Assembly (NCBI RefSeq): GCF_022458985.1
Contig: NC_061786.1
Span: 4,511,501 to 4,575,500 of the forward strand
DNA from: Mugil cephalus
Taxonomy: Eukaryota; Chordata; Actinopteri; Mugiliformes; Mugilidae
Length of the DNA stretch: 64,000 bases
Direction of reading: 5' to 3'
Positions 11,201 through 51,960 of this stretch are shown piece after piece. The notes under the pieces are model-generated. The model worked only from the letters and a program-made list of their open reading frames with translations, was not told where the DNA came from and did not search any database. Every line of letters starts with the position of its first letter. The stretch's first letter is position 1. Position numbers and translations under genes: made by a program.

Positions 11201-14200
11201 ATTTATGTGGATATTACTTTGACCAGGCTTACAAACTCTCCAGATCCCAGTCCAATTAAGCATCCACTGGATGTGTCGTTACAAGCCAGGTCCATGGTGA
11301 CTAAACTGCAGCCAACAGGAGCCAAAGGATTTTCTGCCAGTGTCCCAATGCCGAAACTCCACAGGACATCCCCGTTACTCTCTTGTCAATCTTCTAAGGA
11401 ATCAGGGGCGTACCTATGCAATATTAAGCAAGTGGTCATTAACTGCCTTATTACAAAACATTTTAATGAACAATCCGACATTTCTTAAGAAAAAGAAAGA
11501 AAATTTCTATATAATTCTTGGTCCCAATATTGTGTTATGTCCATAACTCTTACTAAAACTGTGTGAAACCTAGGAATAGATGTTAGAAAAATTGCAGTTA
11601 ATGTCTTCAATGTAATTTGAAGACTGCAACACTCTCTGGCAGGCCACTTTTGGCCCATGGGCCGTATGTTTGACACCTGTGGCACAGACATACTAAATTC
11701 TTATCAGGATATGAGTCTGGTAACACTTTGAATTTCAACCAGTACAGAGAAAGTATACCTCTGCACACAGCCAGATAGTCCTCCAAACAGACATTTTGTT
11801 GTAAACGATTTAAACTCCACAGCACATGACCATCATGGCATTAAGCCAAACCATTTGGGTGGGAGCATAGTCAGCTTTTTCTTTGTAAAAACCACAAGAG
11901 CAAATTTCTTTTCCTAAAAAAAAGCTGTGTCATACCACCACAGTCTCAGGGCTTATTAATATAGGACAAGGATGTGACTGCTAATCAATAAATCAGCCTT
12001 ATGCCCAGGAATAATGTGTGTCTCAAATGATACCATTTGAGACACACGATCATCATTATGACATGTAGTGACAAGTCAGTTGACACGGGTCTCGGTGGAA
12101 GTGAGCGTTCAGTCATAATTGACCTTTACTGACACCCATTTGTAACAAATGGAAACTGATATAGAATATCACTTAGTACTATACTCATTTCAAAGGCAGC
12201 TCATATCCAGTCAAAGGGGCTTGTAGAGACACAGACAATCTCAGATATATATGTAGTGGGGATGTGAGGAGACAGAAGAAATTCAGACTTCAGATTTTTA
12301 CTGCAAATTGAATAGTTTTGGACACATTTTATTATTAGATGCACTCTTGTATATTTAAACTCAAAGCTGAACTCAATATAGAAACCTGCCATTAAAGTTT
12401 GTGAAGGCATAGATCACTCTGAAGCTTTAAGGGTTTATCTGCTGGAAATGTATCAGGCCTTAAACAAGCCAGCCAGACAAAGAAAACTCTTCCCTAGATT
12501 TGGCAAACCCCAGGTACTAGTGCCATCCCTGCAGTAGAGCATGGTGGTGGCAGCATCATGGTGGCACCAAAGAGACTTCTACAAAATGCTGAATTATGGG
12601 TCCAAATACTTGAATAATTCAGATGAAAAGTTTTGATAAATTTGTTGTAATTTCTCTGTCGTTATGGGTTACTGAGTGATAAATGGGGGACTAATATGAA
12701 AAAATAATGGCAGATTTAAAATTAAATGCATAACACAATAAAATGTGTGCAAAAAGTGAAGGTGAGTGACTATGAAGTGGTGCCTGTCATAACTTGCTCT
12801 GTGTCTACAGATGTCATTCTTCTGCTCCTGATTCTCCATTACAAGGGCAGCCTGCGGCACAGTCTCATCTACACCATCATGTATCCTTTGACTCTGTTAC
12901 CATCGATTCTGAAAATGGTTATTTGATGTTGAAAAAAAATCAACAACCCATGGGCTTTTTGTGTCACACGTGTCACCCTTAACGCACAATGTTCAGGTTC
13001 GTCGGAGGTTGGAGGCTCCTCACTGTGGAGAAGCGGATCATAGACTTGGCTATGGTAATAAATCCGTTCACCGTCAATCATAAGTCACAGTATGTGTCGG
13101 AGTGAGCAGAGAGATGCCATGTCATCCGTCAGGGTTAATGCGGTGGAGACATGGGAAGAAAGACCTCATTTCACATGCGTATCTCAGACCTTATGAATGC
13201 CAAATGGTCTTGTTGGTTAATGAGATGAATATGTCTTAAGGCGTTTTGCATATAGATAGGTGAGAGCACTGGTCCTGCAACTGCCTTTCTGTTTAAAGTT
13301 TAATATAGTAGAAGCTCCAGAACGGATTTAAAACTTTTTGAAATGCAGCTCATTTGTAGTTTTCAACTTGTCATGTTGTTATATGAAGTCTGACTCTCTT
13401 CCCAGAGCCTGTGCACCTTCATTAGTGCTGCCAGTAAGTTTGCTCAACTGCAGTGCCTGTGGAGGTCTAAGGACGCTGGACAGGTTAGCGCCCTCTCTTG
13501 GGGTTTGGCTACCTTTACATGCATAGGTAAGTGCAACCAAAATAGCAGTCCTTTACATGATCTCCCAACTGGAGCGGGTTATCAGTTCATTTGAATTTCC
13601 CAAGCCTTTTTACGATGGGAAACCCAGTACTGACACAAGGAAAGTAATACATGCTGATAAAACGTAACCTCTTTTGGGAGAGCAAAACCAACCAATTAAC
13701 ACAAAACTGGAACACAAGCTTTATTTGAGAAGTACTCTACAAGAAACTTATTCTCTGGATTTATTTTATGCAAGTGAGCACACACATGGTGCACGTTTGG
13801 GGGGGTCAGAGCTGCCTCTCTGACCACTGCTCCCCAGGTTAGATTAGCTCTATAGACACAGATGTGTAGCATACTGTGGGTTTCTTGGGCGAAATTTGCT
13901 AAACTCGGTGCCAACAAAAGCATGATGGACCCAAACAGACTGTAAATCCAAAGCAATGGGCTGAGAGTCACTAAAAACCAGAAAATGTAATCCAGATGGC
14001 CTGATGTCATTCTCTTAGACTGCATCTGTCCCACATTTGTTTAGAATTCTTTAACAAATTGAATCTGTTCAACCAGTACTCATAAATTGTCCTCCCTGAA
14101 GTACCGATGTTCCAGTTCATGAATTTGTATGACACTGTTTGCTTGGCACCTAATTTAAAGAATTAGCAATTCAATGCTCCATTAATTAAATATCAGATGC

Positions 14201-15098
14201 TCTGTTGGATAATGAGGATGTCATTAACTCGGCTTCCTCTTTGTTTCAGCGCGGATTTACACCACCACAGTGACAACAGGAGACGTGCAGGGTAAGGCAG
14301 CCTGAATTACAAATGTACGGCACGATGTGTAATATCCCAGATAAGCGTATCTGATGAATTCCTTAAACACTTCCGAAGGGAAAGATTTGTTTTCTAAATA
14401 TCTTCCATTTCACATTTCTTATCTTGTGCTGTGGGGCACCCTGGTGTGCGCAGCGGGAGTGAAATTCTATAATTGAGCTCCTTCTGGCTGCTCCATTTTT
14501 CAATCAAAACACTGAGAGATTAGGAGACAATGGGCCCCTGGGTCCCCCAACACACCTACGTATAGGGGCCAGACAGAAACTCAAAATAACTACAAACAGG
14601 ACATCTTCACTTTGAACTTGACTCTTTTTCTACAAGAAATATTAAGTCACCTCAAACGGACGCTGTTGTACAGGCGCTCTTGACTTGAATCTATCCATAT
14701 TTCTGTAGAGTACTTAATGTGGATAGTTATTCCTATCGTGTTGTATAAGTGAACCAGGCAGCTGAAAGAGAACATCCAGATATTAATAACGGCCAACTTC
14801 AGGGCCATATTAATGCATTTAACAGGTATGAAGCCAACTGGCTTAGCCTAGTAGATGTTCTACAATTTAATGTAGCGGACTAAACCTTGAGACGACTCCC
14901 TGATGACCAAGGACCATCAAACCTATCTGAACTTACGGACTCCCTCCAGCACATTCCAGCCGCCAAGGTTCTAATGACGCGTCTCCCTTCATTACAGTTC
15001 TGGTGCGGTTCATCGCCATGACGCTGCTGAACCTGTGGGTTCTCCTCACTGTTCTCTACTACCAGAGACAAAGCAGCAGCTCCAAGAAGGAGGACTGA
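8289..15098 (+). CDS. slc66a3: Solute carrier family 66 member 3 (PQ-loop repeat protein 3)
   Basis: Seven coding exons: 8289-8437, 10854-10936, 12811-12880, 12997-13054, 13406-13526, 14250-14291 and 14998-15098 (stop TGA). All introns are GT-AG and phases agree, giving 207 residues (human 202). The sequence matches PQLC3 throughout, for example YDYPPPTYLEYPILIAQD, RIIDLAMSLCTFISAASKFA and QCLWRSKDAGQVSALSW. It is a multispanning membrane protein of the PQ-loop family; relatives carry amino acids or sugars, and the substrate of this member is not established as far as I know. The first PQ motif is intact (KFPQIF, about residues 23-28). In the second repeat the Pro is Ala (KFAQLQ), as in human, so this is a family trait rather than damage. 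The C-terminus is a short Ser/Lys-rich tail (QSSSSKKED). Two Met codons open the frame; I took the first. Introns 1 and 2 carry LINE and Tc1-like debris. Confidence 0.93.
8438..10853 (+). other. slc66a3 intron 1
   Basis: A 2.4 kb intron holding a decayed LINE (9655-10630) and a T-rich tract at 9859-9886. The rest shows no gene. Confidence 0.8.
9655..10630 (+). pseudogene. Decayed LINE reverse-transcriptase relic (L2/Rex-like)
   Basis: Scattered fragments in successive frames match a LINE reverse transcriptase. LFMDVSSAF is at 10012-10038 (the block with the first catalytic Asp). A run like TGVP.GYILNPL lies near 10171-10200. FADD is at 10256-10267 (the catalytic Asp pair). Then come MYFLQKRINLSQELPSQFF near 10349 and a C-terminal piece like HPEHKLFQLSPLEG near 10598-10640. 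Frames shift between blocks and stops intervene, so it cannot be active. It has the same orientation as slc66a3. Confidence 0.7.
11645..11690 (+). mobile_element. hAT-like element end (relic)
   Basis: The run TTTTGGCCCATGGGCCGTAT, then gtttgacacctgtgg, resembles the conserved terminus of a widespread animal hAT family (ggcccgcgggccgtatgtttgacacccctg). Only one end is recognisable. Confidence 0.45.
11741..11806. repeat. Dispersed repeat, copy 1
   Basis: The block shares CAGAGAAA, ACCTCTGCA, AGATAGTCCT and ATTTTGTTGTAAAC, in that order, with 61904-61972. These look like two decayed copies of one interspersed repeat; the family is not identified. Confidence 0.55.
12016..12047. repeat. Perfect 14 bp inverted repeat with 4 nt loop
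   Basis: GTGTGTCTCAAATG is followed by ATAC and its exact reverse complement. It lies inside an slc66a3 intron. Confidence 0.9.
12530..12775 (+). mobile_element. Tc1/mariner-like relic
   Basis: It contains GAGCATGGTGGTGGCAGCAT (compare the transposase segment encoding KHGGGSIM), then AAGTTTTGATAAATTTGTTG. It ends ACACAATAAAATGTGTGCAA, then aaaagtgaagg, like the 3' part of fish Tc1-like elements. No frame is intact. Confidence 0.6.
13527..14249 (+). other. slc66a3 intron 5 with an antisense open frame
   Basis: This intron contains a 112-codon open frame on the minus strand (14034-13696). Its product has two hydrophobic runs (FWFLVTLSPLLWIYSLFG and SIMLLLAPSLANF). I recognise no family and treat it as an open frame of unknown meaning, not a gene. 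Confidence 0.5.
14292..14997 (+). other. slc66a3 intron 6
   Basis: A 0.7 kb intron without recognisable content. Confidence 0.7.
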
Positions 15099-15480
15099 GT
15101 CCTTAAAGCTGGATCGTGGAGTTTACAGGGTCCCGCTGGACACAGCAAAAAACAAACAAACAAACAAAAAAAAAAAAACTAACGGGTAACAATGGTTTCA
15201 TCAGCAGCTGTTGTAATACTGATATTTTATATAGTTTTTTTTTACTACTGTTTTAAACCCACACAGTATTTTTTAGAACATTCCAATGTTTGAAATGTGT
15301 TACATCCCATAGTAAGAACAAAGACCAATGCTTACACATACTGTATGTGGAAAAGAAGATATTTTTAAATACGTACATCTGAGACATTCCTGCTCAGGAT
15401 GAAAAATACTGTATTTTGAAGAGCTTTTATGGTCAGTTAATTTTCTGAACTGTTTTAATAAACCGAACAATCTTAACTTC
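15099..15480 (+). other. slc66a3: slc66a3 3' UTR
   Basis: Non-coding sequence with an A-rich run (15149-15178) and AATAAA at 15457-15462. The transcript probably ends near 15480. Confidence 0.65.
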
Positions 15481-15559
15481 TTACGTCGTGGTCATCTTCA
15501 TGCGTGAAAAACCCACCTCAGAATTAAGGGGTCCAAGATATTAAGACAAAAATAATCCA

Positions 15560-18500
15560 AAACCAAAAGGCACATCCATGTCTTTATTGTTGAAGTGGTT
15601 ATTATTATAGAGCCGTTTGGTAGCAAACATGCAATCTGGATGTAGAGCCCTTAAATACAAAGTGGACAAGGCTGTATAAATAATATAATGTGCACTGTAT
15701 GCCATGTAAAATATATACTGTGTATATTTATATGTATAAAACATGCTTCTTGGTTAAAGGAGAGCACTCAGAACACACGCGCACACACTCACAGTTTACT
15801 CTCCACTTGCTATATAAGCCACATACACAGTCCAAACCCAGAGTTTGGTTACTTTTAATACAAAAACATCAGGACAAACACTTTTAGAAAAAAAAAAAAA
15901 CTTTCAACGGAATAGTGCTGCTCAGTACGTTGGTTTGTGGATTCAGGAAATGATTGCATACCTTCATTGTTTCTACTTCTTACTGGTTAACTTCCCCTCA
16001 TTTGCATTGTCACTACTGGCTAACAACAACATTTGCTAACAGGTGGAGGCCTGTGGGTGACAGCACACAAGTGCAGGGCCTGAAAAAGCAAACGCATGCA
16101 AGTTCACTCAGAGTAGTTGGTGATGAAAGGGAGCTTCAGTCAAGTATATCTGGATACACATAATACAATGCCTGTGTGTCGTCTCTGGTAAAGCCCAGAT
16201 GTACATTCAAAACAACAAAAAGGAGCTGAGCTTGGATCAGAAAAGCATCAACGGTGCATCCCTTGAATTCAGTAAACATTAACCCTCAGAATGGACAGTG
16301 CAGATTTTTGAGATTATGGGATTGCGGAGATCTCATGTCTGGCCCCTTCATCTCATGCCATCCAGAGTCAGATCCTGTTCACTGTGGTCCCACGACGACA
16401 TCCGAAACTCAGAGTGTGCCTGAGTCAGAAATCTGAATAAGAGGCACTCAAGGAATTGCTCGCTCAAACCAAACAGGAAGCCAACATTTCTTCTATTTCT
16501 TCTTCTCCTTCTTAATGACTTTCCAAGAAGTCACAGCTCATCTGCTCAAGTACCTTATTCAAGATTCTGTGACCTCTGTGGACATACACCTGAAAGCAGA
16601 GCTGTGGAAAGCAAGAGTATCATAAAAGAGTATGAAAGTACAGATACCATCTGGCATCAAGTTCACAAACCTCAGCTGCATTCAGCTAACAAAATACAGA
16701 ATTTACCATCTTCTGAGTGTAGTGTTCCCCATTAAACCCTTCATATTGTTCACAATCATTAAACGCTAGAATGTCTTGTTATTTTGGCCACAAGAATCCC
16801 CAGAGGTGGCGAGGAGGAGTTTGTCTGCTGCGTCCTTCAATCAGACGGTGCGCCGAGGTGAGAATCGTCGAGGTAAGTGGATCCCCCTCATGCCAGCCTT
16901 GGTCAGACTCACGAGAGCTCTCCTCCGTTCTCAACCGAACTCAACATGCTACTCCAGTTCCCCAGAGACATGTAATCGCTCTGGCCAAGAGAAGACTTTG
17001 GCTAATAAGCTTTACGAGCCACCCAGCTTGCTGTACAGATCACAGGTGTTCGGGTCGGCCCGATGGTCTCAAGTGGCTGGGAAACAAAAGGGAAAATGGA
17101 CTTTGCAACTCTCACAGGCTGAAGCAGGATGGGGTGGGTCGTGGAGAAGTGATGTGGAGTTCAGTGTGCTGATCCGGAAACAAAGCTTTGTATACAGTCT
17201 TTGATTTATGAAGAGACCTCACCACCTTGAGGAGACGCTCCCAAGCAAGGTTAACTGGAGGAAGAGAGACAAACAGATCCAAGGTTAGACTCAACACGTA
17301 ATGAAAAATTTGGACCATTGTTGAAACAGTACATCCTGTTTCGCAACTGACTGATACTCAGTAGAGCTGAAGCAATGATATCAGTAACAACACATGCCAA
17401 TATTAACATTCTTTTCTTCTTTTTTTTTTTTAAATAGCACGGAAAGAGACACTTGGGGGTAATTTAGAAATGATGTCATCATATAGTTAGTGCGATCTGA
17501 CTCAGTGTTTACAATACTCTGTAGTGAGTGAAGCATAATACTGGAAAGGTAATAAACAATGACTCCACCGCTTCCTATTTTCAGTACAATCCCAATATAA
17601 CTCATAACGCTTTAGACATCTCACTCCCTAAAAATTGACATTAGCCCCAAAAATCAACACCCATGCCAGCGTGTGCACAAGCTCCATCACGATGCGTTCT
17701 CACCGCGTGCGCACCCTGACACCACCGCAGTGACGACGGCTTGTAAACAAACATACACACGCATTCAGGAACGGAGCAGTTTACAGAGTAACATCAGGGC
17801 AAAGGACAAGGCCGGAGAAGTCGTCATTTGTACCACAGACTGCTGGATTCTTCTCGCTTCATTTTGAAGCCATTTGACCTGCGAGGGCTGAGGACGCACG
17901 GTCACGGTGAAGGAGACATTTTTAAGAGTGTTAATGGGACAATGACACCAGAGGAAACATACCAGCACTTGGTGAACACGATACTGTCACTAGACTTTCT
18001 CAATTTCAGTATGTATGTTAATAGAATAATAGTATTCTGATATTTTTCAGGGTAAGCACTGCACAGCACACACTGCACACAGTGTTACCATATGTGGTCA
18101 TCAGAAATGTATAGAGGAACAATCATCATCGATATCATCCAATGCCCAGTACCAGTCTTGAAGACCCAAGTCCTCCAATCTGAAAGGGGAGACTTGTTTT
18201 CATGGCCAATGCGACAATTACGACACTTCTACAACCAGCTGTTCATGAAAAGATTTCTTGTCAAGAGCAGGACAGAGTATCACTTTCCTGTCTGGTCAAA
18301 GGTAACAACTACTTGCTTTCTCACACTTCCTTACAAGAATAGCTGTTTTTCAATTTGCCAATTTTAAAAATCAAGTATATGTAGTTTTATATTATAAGTA
18401 TTAAAAGCATTAGTTTTTGCATTCTTTCAACTGTTCTAATGAAACAGTCCTGCACAAAACCTTAGCTCCATGAAGGTCATGGTATTCAGCATCAGTTTAA

Positions 18501-18804
18501 ACTTAATGTTTTATCTGAGTATCTATGCATCAGATAAAAGTACAGCAATAGTCTGAGAACATTGATATGCTGTTAATCAAATGATTAAATAATCTGAGTC
18601 CAGGGTTTTTCAGAGCCAAAGTGAATGTATGCACACAATATGTAATGTTTATTTGACTTTATATACTTTTTCAAATATATTCTCAATGCAGATTACTTCC
18701 TATTGTGTATTAAAACCCCTGATCTATTCTTTGCTTCACCGCTTAATTTAACTAAATAACATTTTCAGATTTTGAAAAACAAAAATATTCCCCCGTCTGC
18801 TCTG
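15560..18804 (-). other. rock2: rock2 3' UTR
   Basis: About 3.2 kb of non-coding sequence after the rock2 stop, a length comparable with mammalian ROCK2. Open frames of up to 142 codons on the plus strand (around 16771-17204) overlap one another and resemble nothing I know. Confidence 0.6.
15583..15588 (-). promoter_or_regulatory. rock2: Candidate rock2 poly(A) signal
   Basis: AATAAA on the minus strand. It is the last good signal before the slc66a3 3' end and would place the rock2 transcript end near 15560. Confidence 0.5.
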
Positions 18805-48892
<30,088 letters not shown>

Positions 48893-49680
48893 GACTGCGG
48901 CGTCCGTGTGGTGAAAAGTTGAGCAGAAAATAACGAGGAGGTCGTCCAAAAAGCGTGTTGAGTTTACATGTGAACCGTCTTTGTTCCTGGCTAATGGCCG
49001 TGGGCCTAGCGGAGCAGCCTCGGGCTCTCAGCCCACCCAAATCGCGTCCAGCAGGAGTAGCGTGGACAATGAGGAGAAACTACTCCAAAAGAAACTCCCC
49101 GCGTGCCGAAACTCTCCCAAGCCAGCGGGATTTCAGAGCCGACAAATGTGACGTTACGTGTGAGTTATCGCCTCGCTTTAAGTGGAAATATTCATTTTTC
49201 CTCGCCCCCCAAACTCGGCGATAAAGTTTGAATTTGGAGACACCAGCAGCAACAGGCAGCAGGGCGTTTTCTTTGCCCCCCTCTCCTCCCCTTTCTCTCC
49301 AGTCTTTGGCCGCTTGGAAATTCTGTGGACTCGCTCAAAAACAACAAAAAAAGTAAGTTCCTCTTGGTTTCACCCCATTCAACAATGTTCGGAGTCCGTC
49401 AGAGGTGTAGTTTATCCTCGGCGCTGCCACAAGATAATATGTGTTCTCCCGCGCTGAATTTTTAATAAGCACACACTCCCTTCCTGGGTTTCTTCTCGCA
49501 TTTTCGCATTTGTCGTCCTCGTCTTATCCTCTTTCGGGGCTGGGGTGGGCAGAGAAGAAGTTTTTCTCGCGCACAAAAGTCCTTCGGCGGCTGAATTCTT
49601 CACCGTAGACTCACATCTACTCACCACCAACACACGGAGGCTGCTGGAGTCTCTCTCCTCCCCCTGACATCAACATACCG
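48893..49680 (-). promoter_or_regulatory. rock2: rock2 5' UTR and CpG-rich promoter region
   Basis: CpG density is clearly raised across this stretch, directly before the rock2 start codon, as at vertebrate housekeeping promoters. No TATA box is evident. The transcription start cannot be fixed from sequence alone. Confidence 0.6.
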
Positions 49681-49929
49681 AGAACTCAATTACCCATAAT
49701 TCAGCCGCCCCCCTCACCCCGTGTGTCTTCATACTTCGAGGTAGCTTCAATTCAAAAACTCTGATTGTCTAATTTCCTCCTGTAGCTTCAACAGCTCAAA
49801 TATAAATATGTTTTATATAAAGAGGAGAATTCCGGTTCATTCTTAAAAAAAAATTGAAAAGGTTGTACATATAATTATACTTATAAATGTAATCTAAAGG
49901 AGTGAATACTAGACTTGATTTGTCATTTA

Positions 49930-50835
49930 GATTTCCATTTAAATGAAATGTCGGCGCAATGGCTCAGAGCACAGCAGGAATACTGATCAGAAACAGTATA
50001 TACAGTATATATACAGTATATAAATATAACAAATATAATATAGGATGAGGATAAATATATCGCACAGTACTATTTGCAGGGGAAAATATTGCACGGCAAC
50101 AGCACAGAGGTAAAAGTGGAGGAGGAGGAAGGAAATATTGTAATGAGTTCAGGAGTCTTATGGCATGTGGGAAGAAACCGTTTTTTAATCTGGCTGTTTT
50201 GGTCCATAGGCTGCGTATCCTCCTTCCAGAGGCCAACAGCGAGAACAGTCCATGGTGGGGGTGGAGCGGTCTCAGGCAGAGCGTCTTTGCAATGTCCTGG
50301 ATGGGAGGAAGTGAACTCCTGATGATTGTCTCCGCTGTCCTCACCACCCCGTGTAGGGACTTCCGGTCAGAGGCACTACAAGCCCCTGACCAGACAGAGA
50401 TGCAGCTGGTCAGTCACCTCTGTAGAAGGTGGTTGGTGAGAGAGTCGAGCAGCCAGTTACACAGATGGGTGCTGAAACCAGATGCTCTAGCCTCCAATTG
50501 GAGTACACAAATGGCATCCTCAGTGGAGCGGTTAGGGTGATATGCAAACTGGTACGAGTCAAATGTTGGGGGGAGTCTGGAGACAATGTGGTCCTTTACC
50601 AGCCTCTCAAAGCACCTCATCATGATGGGGGTGAATGCTGCCGGGCGGTAATCATTGAGGAAAGAGGTGCCATTGTCTTTGGGTACCGGTACAGATGTGG
50701 AAGTCTTGAAGCAGGATGGTACCACAGCGTGGAGCAGCGAGGTGTTGACAGTGTCTCTGAGAACCCCAACCAGTTGGACGTTGACCTTCATCAGGGTTCT
50801 CCAGACATCAGCTAAGGCAGAATTACTGCTCATCC
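49930..50835 (-). pseudogene. Internally deleted LINE, 3' part (L2/Rex-like)
   Basis: On the minus strand, the segment from about 50833 encodes a reverse-transcriptase part with FLNDYRPAAFTPIMMRCFER, then FAYHPNRSTEDAI. It then jumps to GFSTHLCNWLLDSLTNHL, skipping the catalytic core, so a large part is deleted. After a further break, 50347-50140 encodes the C-terminal piece TAETIIRSSLPPIQDI and LKNGFFPHAIRLLNS, typical of these LINEs. A 3' UTR-like AT-rich tail follows to about 49930 with tgctctgagccattgcgcc. Not functional. Confidence 0.75.
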
Positions 50836-51440
50836 GGGTTTGGAACAGCTTTTCTTCCCGGGGTGTTGTTTTGTGCCTCCCAAAGTAGTTGGCCAGTTGT
50901 GTGTTTGTGTGCTATTTCCAATTCCTGCATCACTAACAGGAAGTGATACATTTTTACGTTCTCTATATTTGGAGTAGTTTTCATGAAGGAGAGCAGCCAC
51001 GGCCATTGAACAGATAAACACACAAGCACCACCTACAGAAACAAAAGTTTGTCCAGTGATTCAGCACTCACAGCCGTGGATATTTGTTTGACAGGTGATT
51101 TCTTGGAAATTCGGTCCAAAATAACACACGATGAGCTGTTTAAAACACACGCTGAGCTAGGACACTATGTTTGTACCTCACATCTCCTCCCGCTACTCAT
51201 TCCACAAAGCTAAATCATCACATGGAAAAGGAAAAGCAAAGCCCATTCTTAGCCCCATAATTGTTCATTGAGCTTGAACAGAGCAGAACTTGAGACAATT
51301 TGTGTTGTTATAGAACTGAATTAAATTGAACTGAATAGAATTCCACAATGAACATTGACTTCATATGTAAAAGGGTCAGTCTTGGTAGTTTTTTTTTAGT
51401 AAATGTAAGTGATATATTAATGTTGATAATTATAACAGTA

Positions 51441-51960
51441 TTAAAGGTCCCATATTGCACTCCATTTTAACAAAGTAATGATAGTTTCATTGGGTATTTC
51501 AGGTTCTGTCCAAAACACCAGTTATATCTTTCGTTTCACAGTGTCCCTTTACACCCCTGATTTTAATCACATTTCAAATGGGCTGTTTCACAGTTTGTGG
51601 CTTTAAAAGCTCACCTTTGGGAGTCCCTTTCAAGACGAGGACTGTGATTTGCTGCCATTGCCATGCACACCCTGGAAATAAGTGGGCAAGAGAGCCAACA
51701 TAACCGGCAATTGAAGCATTTAAATGACATCAGAGTGGTGTATGTCCTCGTATTACATCATGACTTGCCATAATCCTGAATGGACACAAACTCGTTCTGA
51801 GCCAAAGGGAAAGGAAAGAAATGAGGGTGGTGCTCTGATCCAAAGCAGAACATCAAAAGTGAGAGGGAGGAACAAAGTGCTCCGCTGCTGGCTGTTCTTT
51901 TTACCTGCAAAAATTCTGCAATGGTCTTTGTCAAATCACTTGTTTATGAATAGATCAGAC
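51441..51960. repeat. TTAA-type teleost interspersed repeat
   Basis: It starts TTAAAGGTCCCATATTGCAC, the opening of a repeat abundant in fish genomes that is often flanked by TTAA (a piggyBac-like hallmark). The right border was not found; the given end is a guess. Confidence 0.4.

Larger units (their letters stand above)
10937..12810 (+). other. slc66a3 intron 2
   Basis: A 1.9 kb intron. It begins with a long T tract (10942-10963) and holds a hAT-like end (11645-11690), a dispersed repeat (11741-11806), a perfect hairpin (12016-12047) and a Tc1-like tail (12530-12775). Confidence 0.8.

Noticed and set aside
13486..13500. CTCF-like GCGCCCTCTCTTGG on the minus strand
   Set aside because: It lies inside slc66a3 coding exon 5 and misses two key core bases.
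16771..17204. Two overlapping plus-strand frames of 133 and 142 codons
   Set aside because: They lie in the rock2 3' UTR, overlap in different frames and resemble no protein family.
50160..50815. Plus-strand frames of 126 and 128 codons
   Set aside because: They are antisense to the LINE relic, whose minus-strand frame matches reverse transcriptase.
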